64,000 bases of DNA from Microbulbifer sp. ALW1 (GTDB lineage Bacteria; Pseudomonadota; Gammaproteobacteria; Pseudomonadales; Cellvibrionaceae): contig NZ_CP047569.1 in the NCBI RefSeq assembly GCF_009903625.1, positions 888,001 to 952,000 of the forward strand, read 5' to 3'. Made by a program: the position numbers and the translations under genes. The notes under the pieces are model-generated. The model did no database searches and was not told the origin of the DNA. It saw nothing but the letters and a program-made list of their open reading frames with translations. Positions 50,307 through 57,458 of this stretch are shown one piece after another. Position 1 is the first letter of the stretch. The number at the start of each line of letters is the position of its first letter.

Positions 50307-51328
50307 TGACGGCTGGGAACAGTCACCCGCAGCGTGATATCCGGCAGGTGGAAGCCGAGGCCCGCGAGTGGTTTATGCGCCGCAGTGAGCGCGCTTTGGA
50401 TAGCAGTGAGCAGTCTGCGTTTGATGCCTGGATGCAGCAGGCACAGAACCGCGGTGCCTACCGGCGTCTGCAACAGATAGATCGCAGCCTCGCGGCGCTG
50501 GCCGCCAGTGAAGAGGGCGCGCGCCTGCGCCAGCCGCTTGGCTTCGGCAGCCTGTTGGCAAAGCTGCAGGGTTTTCTCGGTGTCTCACCGGTAACCGGCC
50601 TCGCCTTCGCCTGCACCCTGATGCTCGCCGTCGGCACCCTGTACCTGGCGCCCTGGCAAAGTGAGCCCGCCGCCCAGGCGTACACTTCGGCACTGGCCCA
50701 GGTGCGCAACATCACCCTGGAGGACGGCAGCGAAGTTACCCTGGGGGGCGATACTGCCATCGAGACAAGCTTTTCAAGTGGTCGGCGCGACGTAAAATTG
50801 TTGCGAGGACAGGCCTTCTTCCGCGTTTCCAAAGACCCGACCCGGCCTTTTTATGTCATCGCCAAGGGTGCCGAGGTACGCGTGGTTGGTACGCGCTTTG
50901 ATGTGCGCAGCGGCAGTGAAGTGAAGGTAACCGTTGAGGAAGGTATTGTGGATGTCGCCCGGCAGAAGGAGTCGGGCAATGCGCCGGCGGATAAAGTCCG
51001 CCTGCTCGCTGGCCAGCAAGTCAGTGTCAGTGAATCCCGATTGAGTCCGGTGCGCAGTGTGGAATCGGGCCGGGTGGCCGGCTGGCGCCAGGGCAAATTC
51101 AGTTACCGCGATGCACCTCTGTCAGAAGTGGTCGCCGATGCCAACCGCTACCGCAAGCACCGCATTATTATCGGTACCCGCGAACTGGAAAAACTGCGGG
51201 TAACCACTGCATTTAATGCCGACCAGGCGGATACCCTGGTGGCGATGCTGGAGCAGTCGTTACCGGTCCGGGTATTCAAAGAGCCAGACGGGCGCGTGGT
51301 TATCTGGCCGGGAACCGTGGATGAATAG
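50306..51328 (+). CDS. FecR-like anti-sigma regulator
   Basis: A 340-residue membrane protein. A cytoplasmic N-terminal domain (AREWFMRRSERALDSSEQSAFDAWM, shortened) is followed by one membrane helix (FACTLMLAVGTLYLAPW) and a periplasmic FecR domain (VRNITLEDGSEVTLGGDTAIE, TRPFYVIAKGAEVRVVGTRFDV). It should relay receptor occupancy to the sigma factor. The ATG shares one base with the stop of the sigma gene. A terminator follows. Confidence 0.9.
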   Translation: MTAGNSHPQRDIRQVEAEAREWFMRRSERALDSSEQSAFDAWMQQAQNRGAYRRLQQIDRSLAALAASEEGARLRQPLGFGSLLAKLQGFLGVSPVTGLAFACTLMLAVGTLYLAPWQSEPAAQAYTSALAQVRNITLEDGSEVTLGGDTAIETSFSSGRRDVKLLRGQAFFRVSKDPTRPFYVIAKGAEVRVVGTRFDVRSGSEVKVTVEEGIVDVARQKESGNAPADKVRLLAGQQVSVSESRLSPVRSVESGRVAGWRQGKFSYRDAPLSEVVADANRYRKHRIIIGTRELEKLRVTTAFNADQADTLVAMLEQSLPVRVFKEPDGRVVIWPGTVDE

Positions 51329-51342
51329 CCGCGCATAGCGGA

Positions 51343-51383
51343 CAAAAAAGCCCGGGCAATCTATGAATGCCCGGGCTTTTTTG
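51343..51383. terminator. Strong hairpin terminator
   Basis: AAAAAAGCCCGGGCA-TTCTATGAA-TGCCCGGGCTTTTTT type hairpin with A- and T-runs. It ends the receptor/sigma/FecR operon and could also serve the convergent gene at 51443. Confidence 0.9.
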
Positions 51384-51442
51384 TATGGGTGCGGTTGGGT
51401 CAGGGGGCGTCTGGGACGCTTAGATAATTACTTTCAGAATAG

Positions 51443-51817
51443 TTACTTCCAGAACTGCCACCACTTCTTGCTGTTCTCAGCACGTGCGGCCTGGCCCTGT
51501 TCGGATCCCTTGTCCATTTCCTTGCGTTCCTGCTCTGCCTTCTTGGCGCTCTGTGCTTCGAGCCCCTTGGGCATTTTTTCCTTGCCTTCTTCCGTTGGTT
51601 CTTCTGCGCTATTGCGCTTTTCCTTGGCTTTCATCGCCTTGTCTTCTGCCATCTGGCGCTTTTCTGCAGCTATCAAAGCCTGCTTTTCCGTGCCGGTTTT
51701 GGCTTCCGCAGATACCTTGGCTTCCTTCATTTCCTTGCCGGTAACGTCAGGCTTGTCGGCCAGGGCTGGCGCAGAAAATACCAGGCTGATCACCGCGGCG
51801 GTAAGAATCTTGTTCAT
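51443..51817 (-). CDS. Small exported charged protein
   Basis: A 124-residue protein with signal peptide MNKILTAAVISLVFSAPALA. The mature part is very rich in Lys, Glu and Ala (AEAKTGTEKQALIAAEKRQMAEDKAMKAKEKR, shortened), predicted helical, and ends in an aromatic tail (WWQFWK). The composition suggests a periplasmic or surface helical protein that binds something through its aromatic end. I do not recognise the family. The start follows GGAGAAA. It lies after the receptor operon terminator on the other strand. Confidence 0.7.
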   Translation of the reverse strand: MNKILTAAVISLVFSAPALADKPDVTGKEMKEAKVSAEAKTGTEKQALIAAEKRQMAEDKAMKAKEKRNSAEEPTEEGKEKMPKGLEAQSAKKAEQERKEMDKGSEQGQAARAENSKKWWQFWK

Positions 51818-52035
51818 GGTTTCTCCAACAATTGTGAAAATTTGTAGGGGTAATTCTGACGTATGTGGATGAATTTATGCTGAACGAAAGGCTTGATAGT
51901 GTGATGGGGTTATCGTTCTCTGTATTTAAAGTGCGATTCACCGGGAGCTGATTTTGTGGATTGGTTCGTCGCGGAAACTGCTGGGGTAAGCGCCTGAAAA
52001 TCTGCAGTATGCTGCTTAAGCTTGCGAGATGGACT

Positions 52036-52479
52036 TCACTTGATAAAGTCAGAGTGTTCTATGTGTTTGCGCTTCAAATACTTTGTGCGTTGTATATATT
52101 GATTGTGCATGCACATTCTATTATTCCAATTCGTATCACTATCTGTTTCGGAGCTTGACCTGATTGCGGAGTCTTCCAGTTTGCACTGTACAATTGAATC
52201 TTCATGCCATTTAATTTGTGCATCTTCCAGATTACCAGTGACACTGGTAATGCTTGAGAGTAGCTTAAGATATTCCGTCTCTAGACTTTGCTTGGCGCTA
52301 TTCTCGAAAAACTCTAAACACTTGCTTGCATAATGTCTGTATTGGGCGCTTGCTTTGAGGCTCTTGCACTCAAATATTTCTGTAGCTTCGAAATTAAAGC
52401 TCCCACTATTAACACCAAACTTCTCAGCCCAGCTTGGGCCAGAGAGAAGAATAAATAAAACGAAAATAATACGTTTCAT
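52036..52479 (-). CDS. LprI-like (DUF1311) exported protein, tentative
   Basis: A 147-residue exported protein (signal peptide MKRIIFVLFILLSGPSWA). The spacing of Cys, Gln and Trp residues (CLEFFENSAKQSLETEYLKLL, then LEDAQIKWHEDSIVQC and MCMHNQYIQRTKYL) recalls LprI-type lysozyme inhibitors (DUF1311), but I matched it only by eye. Codon use is AT-richer than that of the surrounding genes, which may mean transfer. It lies 30 bases after the gene at 52510. Confidence 0.5.
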   Translation of the reverse strand: MKRIIFVLFILLSGPSWAEKFGVNSGSFNFEATEIFECKSLKASAQYRHYASKCLEFFENSAKQSLETEYLKLLSSITSVTGNLEDAQIKWHEDSIVQCKLEDSAIRSSSETDSDTNWNNRMCMHNQYIQRTKYLKRKHIEHSDFIK

Positions 52480-52509
52480 GGTCTTGTTCCTTTGTATTGT
52501 TTGAGCAGG

Positions 52510-53298
52510 TTAAATATCTTCGAGCACTTTCTTGTTCGGGTTGGATGGGGGGAGGCTGTCGATGAAAGCCTGCGCTTCTCTTACTCTGCGCTGGTTCTCC
52601 TCGCTCAGCTGGTGGTAGGGCGTGTCTATCCCCAGGTAGCGATCCGGATTTGGGATGGAAATCAGGTGGTACCTCGGTGTAAATTCGAGAGGTGTTAATA
52701 CAAAGCTGTCGCCACCCAGAATAAAAAATCTCCCGGTAATTGTCCTGAAAGAGTGTCGACTGATTTTTTTGAGCTTTTGGTGTTCCTCGGCATCGTTACC
52801 ATCGAGTTCCTGGTATTTGCGGTGCAGATTACCGGGATTGATTGCTTCGCCGGTATCCGGGTTGAAATGCCAGACGTATGCGCGCAGTTCAATTTTGAGC
52901 GTCCGGCGAATCTCGTCTTTTTCGAGTGGCTTGCTCTGTGGCGCCTTGGCCGTTGGCATCGTTTTCCCGGTTACTCGCTCCCAGTCCTTCCAGATTCCCT
53001 CCCAGTGAATAGATCCGCCTGATTGATCCCTGTTGACCTTGAGAGTCACTACATCCATTTGTTGATCTTCGAATGGATTGAGGGTGAATTCATTGTTTTC
53101 GGATTCGAGTAGCTTGGTGTTGACGCGGACAATGCGGTAGCGGGACGCGTAGTAGATTTTTCGGTCGATGGAGGGCTGGTTGTATTGGTAGATTCTTTGT
53201 TCTTCTTCGGGAGTTACCTGTTCGAAGAGTTTTTGCGGTTCGGCCGTTGCCAGTGGCGACAGGCAGAGGAACAGGAGGAGTCTGAAGAGGTTGGGCAT
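52510..53298 (-). CDS. Exported protein of unknown family
   Basis: A 262-residue exported protein. Signal peptide MPNLFRLLLFLCLSPLATA. The mature part has no obvious domain; notable pieces are YASRYRIVRVNTKLL, an Arg/Glu-rich centre and an aromatic stretch (SFRTITGRFFILGGDSFVLTPLEFTPRYHL). It could be one of the outer-membrane assembly or peptidoglycan-linked families (for example CsiV-like), but I cannot support a name. It probably forms an operon with the downstream LprI-like gene. Confidence 0.65.
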   Translation of the reverse strand: MPNLFRLLLFLCLSPLATAEPQKLFEQVTPEEEQRIYQYNQPSIDRKIYYASRYRIVRVNTKLLESENNEFTLNPFEDQQMDVVTLKVNRDQSGGSIHWEGIWKDWERVTGKTMPTAKAPQSKPLEKDEIRRTLKIELRAYVWHFNPDTGEAINPGNLHRKYQELDGNDAEEHQKLKKISRHSFRTITGRFFILGGDSFVLTPLEFTPRYHLISIPNPDRYLGIDTPYHQLSEENQRRVREAQAFIDSLPPSNPNKKVLEDI

Positions 53299-53377
53299 GG
53301 GTGCACTAGGGATTGGGGGCTTTAGTGCAGGGTAGTCGAGTTGAAGTGATGCCGGGCTTCTGCGGGGGCGGAAGAAT

Positions 53378-53478
53378 CGTAATAGCCTAAGGGCTATTAC
53401 GACCCTGCGGGCTTCGCACTTCGTGCTCGTTGCAAATCGCTGGCGCGATTAGTCGAACCGCGGTGGTTCTCAGCCGGC
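53378..53478. repeat. Run of five small hairpins downstream of tRNA-Phe
   Basis: CGTAATAGCC-TAAG-GGCTATTACG (53378-53401), GCAC-TTC-GTGC (53416-53426), AATCGC-TGGC-GCGATT (53435-53450), GAACC-GCGGT-GGTTC (53455-53469) and GCCGGC (53473-53478) follow one another. No gene is supported here. It could be an interspersed structured repeat inserted next to the tRNA gene. Confidence 0.55.
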
Positions 53479-53494
53479 TCCGGACAACGGATAC

Positions 53495-53530
53495 AAAAAA
53501 AGCCCCATTCTTGCGAATGGGGCTTTTTTT
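53495..53530 (-). terminator. tRNA-Phe terminator
   Basis: GCCCCATTC-TTGC-GAATGGGGC with runs of seven A and seven T on either side. Placed three bases after the tRNA 3' end, on its strand. Confidence 0.92.
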
Positions 53531-53533
53531 GTA

Positions 53534-53609
53534 TGGTGCCCAGAGGCGGAATCGAACCACCGACACGGGGATTTTCAATCCCCTGCTCTACCGACTGAGC
53601 TATCTGGGC
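53534..53609 (-). tRNA. tRNA-Phe (GAA)
   Basis: 76-base tRNA with encoded CCA. The anticodon loop reads ATTGAAAAT with anticodon GAA; the T-loop GGTTCGATTCC and the D-loop pattern AGCTCAGTCGGTAGAGC are standard. A promoter with TTGACT and TTTAAT, spaced 16 bases, lies at 53648-53675 on the same strand. Confidence 0.97.
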
Positions 53610-53647
53610 TTCGCTTTATTCGGGGTGTCCCCTGCAGCGAGGCGCGT

Positions 53648-53675
53648 ATTAAACCTGCTCTTCTGGGGGAGTCAA
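53648..53675 (-). promoter_or_regulatory. Promoter of tRNA-Phe
   Basis: On the minus strand TTGACT, 16 bases, TTTAAT, with GC-rich sequence (ACGCGCC) after the -10, typical of stable RNA promoters. It lies about 40 bases upstream of the tRNA. Confidence 0.75.
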
Positions 53676-53718
53676 CCCCTTGATTGATAAATAGTTTTTT
53701 CAGTTGGTAAGCGGTTGC

Positions 53719-54000
53719 TTACTTGTCGCCATCTTGCTCGGGTACATAGCCGTCAGCGGCGTCGTAATCTTCGCCGCTGAAGAATTTGCTCATCTGTTCT
53801 GCCAGGTAGGCGCGGGAGGAGGGCTCCATCATGTTGAGGCGTTTTTCATTGATCAGCATGGTCTGGTGGGCCATCCACTCCTGCCAGGCTTTGGCGGAGA
53901 CGTTCTCAAAGATGTCCTGGCCTTTGGGGCCGGGGAAGGGCGGATTGGGGAGGCCTTCCAGTTCTTCCTGATATTTGCGGCAGAAGACGGTACGGGACAT
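53719..54000 (-). CDS. yggX: Probable Fe(2+)-trafficking protein
   Basis: A 93-residue protein of the YggX family. It starts [17 protein letters not shown], has the conserved Cys7, and continues [20 protein letters not shown]. It is linked to iron-sulfur cluster protection and to MutY. I chose the ATG at 54000, which follows AGGAGA. It lies 17 bases after the mutY stop, so the two form an operon, as in other gammaproteobacteria. Confidence 0.95.
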   Translation of the reverse strand: MSRTVFCRKYQEELEGLPNPPFPGPKGQDIFENVSAKAWQEWMAHQTMLINEKRLNMMEPSSRAYLAEQMSKFFSGEDYDAADGYVPEQDGDK

Positions 54001-54017
54001 GGGTTCTCCTAACTTAT

Positions 54018-55157
54018 TCAGCACGGGGCCAGCAAAGGGTCCCGAAACGCTACGAGCTGTTTAACCAGCTTGGCAATGGGTGCCGGCAATCCGAGATCCT
54101 GTCCGGATCTGGGCCGGTCGAGCTGGCGCAGTTTATACCAGCCGCTGGCTCCTTCTGCCACCTGTGCGGGTTTGCGCGGCAGACTTATCCACACCGGGTG
54201 GATATCCAGGTGAAAGTGGCTGAAGGTGTGGCGCATGGGCGGCAGGGCCTGAACCTCGCTGGCATCCAGGTCTTGTGCGGCCAGCCACTCCTGGGCGCTG
54301 GCTTCGCCGCCGTCGTCCCCTTCCAGCTGTGGTGGTATCCACAGGCCGCCCCAGATGCCGCTGGCGGGGCGCTGTTCCAGGTAGAGTTCGCCGTCGTGCT
54401 CGATCAGCAACAGGGTAGTCTGGCGCTCAGGCTTTTCCTTTTTGGGTTTCTTGCCCGGGTAGTCGGTGGGGTTGCCCTGGGCGCGGGCGATGCAGTGGCT
54501 CTCGAAAGGGCAGCGCTCGCAGGCGGGTTTCGAGCGGGTGCACAGGGTGGCGCCGAGGTCCATCATCGCCTGGGTATAGTCACCGGTGCGCTCCTCGGGC
54601 GTGTAACGCTCGGCAATGTCCCACATCTTTTTGGCTACGGCGGTTTGCCCCGGCCAGCCTTCGACCGCGTGTATACGAGCCAGCACCCGCTTCACGTTGC
54701 CATCCAGGATCGCCGCTTTCAGGCCCATGCTGATGCTGGCGATGGCGCCGGCGGTGGAGCGGCCGATTCCGGGTAACTCCGCCAGTGCTTCCACATCCCT
54801 CGGGAATTCACCACCGTGCTCGCTGACCACTGTCTGCGCGCACTTGTGCAGGTTGCGCGCGCGGGCGTAGTAGCCGAGGCCGCTCCAGTGGGCGAGTACC
54901 TGATCCTGGCTGGCGGAAGCCAGCGCCTGCACTGTGGGAAAAGATTCCATAAAGCGCAGGTAATACGGAATAACAGCCGTGACCTGGGTTTGCTGCAGCA
55001 TGATCTCTGACACCCACACCCGGTACGGGTTGATGTTTTGCTGCCACGGCAGGTCGTGGCGACCGTGCTGGTCGAACCACTTGAGCAGGGCTTGCTGGAA
55101 GCGGGCTGGCGTCTTGGGCTTAACCGGAAGCTTGGTATCTGGATCGGATTTGGACAT
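54018..55157 (-). CDS. mutY: Adenine DNA glycosylase
   Basis: Base-excision repair enzyme of 379 residues that removes adenine opposite 8-oxoguanine. Catalytic E51 lies in [13 protein letters not shown] and D152 in [12 protein letters not shown]. The helix-hairpin-helix is [12 protein letters not shown]. The iron-sulfur cluster ligands are C206, C213, C216 and C222 (spacing 6, 2, 5). A C-terminal NUDT1-like domain reads out 8-oxoG. It sits upstream of yggX, downstream of asmA on the same strand. Confidence 0.97.
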   Translation of the reverse strand: MSKSDPDTKLPVKPKTPARFQQALLKWFDQHGRHDLPWQQNINPYRVWVSEIMLQQTQVTAVIPYYLRFMESFPTVQALASASQDQVLAHWSGLGYYARARNLHKCAQTVVSEHGGEFPRDVEALAELPGIGRSTAGAIASISMGLKAAILDGNVKRVLARIHAVEGWPGQTAVAKKMWDIAERYTPEERTGDYTQAMMDLGATLCTRSKPACERCPFESHCIARAQGNPTDYPGKKPKKEKPERQTTLLLIEHDGELYLEQRPASGIWGGLWIPPQLEGDDGGEASAQEWLAAQDLDASEVQALPPMRHTFSHFHLDIHPVWISLPRKPAQVAEGASGWYKLRQLDRPRSGQDLGLPAPIAKLVKQLVAFRDPLLAPC

Positions 55158-55171
55158 GGTCTGAAATGAAA

Positions 55172-55195
55172 ATGGGCACCGCGAAGGGTGCCCAT
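55172..55195 (-). terminator. Terminator after asmA
   Basis: On the minus strand ATGGGCACC-CTTCGC-GGTGCCCAT is followed by TTTTCATTT. It lies between asmA and mutY, ending the former. Confidence 0.7.
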
Positions 55196-55256
55196 GCTAC
55201 TGCTTTCTGGCTATTCGTCCTACCGGCGATTGCCGACTGGCAACGACCGAGAGTGA

Positions 55257-57359
55257 TTAGTCCCCCCGGTTGAACAGCCCTTTGAACTTGTCTTTCAGTT
55301 TGTCTTTCAGCTCTTCGGTCTTTTCGCGGGCTTTGTCGCCGTACTCTTTCTCAGCTTTGTACTTCAGTTCGTCGCGGATCAGGTCGTCGATGCGGCGGCT
55401 GTCGGGTTTGCAGGTGCTGGCGCCGGCCTCGTTGAAGGCCGCTTTGCAGCGCAGGGGCAGCGGGCGATTGCGCCAGCGGCTGTTCTGGACCGAGCAGCCA
55501 TTGCCCGAGGTCTTCTCACCCACGAGGGCCAGGCCCAGGGCGAAGTCGAAATCCTGTTGCTCCAGGTTAACGGTACCGTCGCCGGAGAGGGCGATATTTT
55601 CGATACCGGCGTTGATGCCCTCTACCTTGGCGACATCACCGTTCAGGTTCACGCTGGCGCGCAGGTCCTGCAGGCGGGTTTGCGCCGGCCACTCTCTTTC
55701 CGGCATCGCGGTTTTTTCCGCGTAACTCACCAGCTGGCACATGCCCTTTTCAAGGTTGAATGGTGCCAGTGCCAGCTCGGCGGCGTTCAGCTGTACCGCT
55801 GCGCGCAGGTTTTTCTGCAGGGCCAGGGTGTCGGCACCGTTCGTCTGGCCTACCCAGGTAAGGTCGGTTTTACCGGACAAGGTGACCTTTTTCTGGTTGG
55901 CCGCTTCCGGTTCGTCGCTGGCGAACAGGGCTTCCTGCACCTTGGAAATTTCCACACCGGTAAGGCCGCCGCTCAGTTCACCGCGGGCGGAGGCGCCGCG
56001 GGCATTAAATACGCCGGTGCTGTTCAGCTGGCCGCCGTAGAGTCCAGCTGCCAGCTGGTTGAGCTGATACAGGCCGTTATTGACGTTAACTGCCAGCTGC
56101 GGCTTGTCGATTTCAAAATCCAGTGCATGCAGCTTTTCGAGGGTCAGGTTCAGGCGTGCATTGAAGCCGCGCATGGCTTCCAGCGGCAGCGGTACCGGTT
56201 GTGCGGCGGCAACATCGGCGGCCAGCGCATCTTCCTCCGGGGTGGCTACCGGGGGCGGTAGGTAATCGTCCACATTCAGGTCGCCACCGGTCAGGGTCAG
56301 TGCGACCGAGGGAATGTCGCCGGCCTGATAGCTGGCGCTGCCATTAAACGCGTGATCGTCCAGTTTCAGTTGCAGCGGCTCCAGGTTCAGCTGTTTATCG
56401 GTGCCGCTGATGTCGGACTCGATACTGAATTTTTTCAGGGCGCTGGTACTCTGGGCCTTGTACTCGCTGCCCACCGCGGCGAGCCAGCCGGTCAGGGGCT
56501 CGGCCTTGGCATTCAGGTTGAGTTGAATCTGCCAGGGGGCGTCGGCCTCAACCCGGCGCACATTGCCGCGCAGGGTCACTTCCGCTTCCGAACCTTTGGC
56601 GCCGGTGAGTTTGATATTGGCAGGCTGCACCCGCAGGCCATTGAGGCCCTCATCGATGGCGAGGGTGCTGTGAATATCGAGATTTACCGGGTCCGGGAAA
56701 TCGCTGCCCGCCAGCTCCGCGCTGAGCTGCACGTCACCGGGCTTGCCACCCGGCACCAGATTGTCTGCGGCGATGCGCAGTTTGGTGATGGCGTATTCGG
56801 AGCCGGCCTGCATATCGCGGTAGCGCAGTGCGCCATCTTCCAGACGCAACTGCTCGAGGGCGATTTCGAGACCGGAGGCTGCGGAAGATTCTTCCTCGGG
56901 AACGTCCAGCTTGGGTGGCTGTTCTTTTTTCTGCTGTGCGTCGAGCTTGGCTTTTGCCTCTATGGCATCGGTAATCAGCTCCCAGTTGCCCTTACCGTTT
57001 TTGTCCACGGTAAGTTCCACTTGCGGGCCAATCAGGGCGATCTCTTTCGCCTCGATGCGTTTGTCCAGCAGGGGCATCAGCGCCACACCCACGGCAACGC
57101 GGTCGGCTTCCAGCAGGGATTCACTGGGCAGTGCCAGTGGCGCGACTTTCACGCCCTCCAGTTTGAGCGCGATGTTGGGCCAAAGTTGCCAGCCGATGTC
57201 GCCATCGAGGGTCAGCGCAATGCCCTGATCCGCAGCCAGCTGCACGATTTTGGGTTTGTACTGGTTGGCGTCGAGGCCGGAGAGGAACCAGGCAATAACG
57301 CCGGCAAAGAGAACAAAAAGAACAACGAGGGTAATCAGTCCGCGTTTGATCCAGGCCAT
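55257..57359 (-). CDS. asmA: AsmA family protein
   Basis: A 700-residue protein with one N-terminal membrane helix (ITLVVLFVLFAGVIAWFLSG) and a long periplasmic region, typical of AsmA proteins that move phospholipids between membranes or affect outer membrane assembly. The AsmA start ANQYKPKIVQLAADQGIALTLDGD (shortened) and the C-terminal region VNLNGDVAKVEGINAGIENIALSGDG are clear. The C-terminal 80 residues are basic and coiled (KDKFKGLF). A perfect 12-base hairpin lies upstream at 57401-57428. Confidence 0.92.
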   Translation of the reverse strand: MAWIKRGLITLVVLFVLFAGVIAWFLSGLDANQYKPKIVQLAADQGIALTLDGDIGWQLWPNIALKLEGVKVAPLALPSESLLEADRVAVGVALMPLLDKRIEAKEIALIGPQVELTVDKNGKGNWELITDAIEAKAKLDAQQKKEQPPKLDVPEEESSAASGLEIALEQLRLEDGALRYRDMQAGSEYAITKLRIAADNLVPGGKPGDVQLSAELAGSDFPDPVNLDIHSTLAIDEGLNGLRVQPANIKLTGAKGSEAEVTLRGNVRRVEADAPWQIQLNLNAKAEPLTGWLAAVGSEYKAQSTSALKKFSIESDISGTDKQLNLEPLQLKLDDHAFNGSASYQAGDIPSVALTLTGGDLNVDDYLPPPVATPEEDALAADVAAAQPVPLPLEAMRGFNARLNLTLEKLHALDFEIDKPQLAVNVNNGLYQLNQLAAGLYGGQLNSTGVFNARGASARGELSGGLTGVEISKVQEALFASDEPEAANQKKVTLSGKTDLTWVGQTNGADTLALQKNLRAAVQLNAAELALAPFNLEKGMCQLVSYAEKTAMPEREWPAQTRLQDLRASVNLNGDVAKVEGINAGIENIALSGDGTVNLEQQDFDFALGLALVGEKTSGNGCSVQNSRWRNRPLPLRCKAAFNEAGASTCKPDSRRIDDLIRDELKYKAEKEYGDKAREKTEELKDKLKDKFKGLFNRGD

Positions 57360-57400
57360 ACAGGGCGCATCCTTATTCTGGAGTTGGCGAGAAGGGAACG

Positions 57401-57428
57401 GTGCCCGGATAGCAATCTATCCGGGCAC
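57401..57428. terminator. Hairpin between the zinc receptor and asmA
   Basis: GTGCCCGGATAG-CAAT-CTATCCGGGCAC is a perfect 12-base stem without a T-run. It probably separates the receptor and asmA transcripts but may also be another repeat. Confidence 0.5.
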
Positions 57429-57458
57429 TGTGGATGCGACTATTGAAGCAGTTGCCGG

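Noticed and set aside
53387..53578. A 63-codon frame over the tRNA-Phe end and its terminator
   Set aside because: It translates tRNA and terminator sequence; not a gene.
57401..57428. Zur operator between asmA and the zinc receptor
   Set aside because: The palindrome lies downstream of the receptor gene and is GC-rich, unlike AT-rich Zur boxes.
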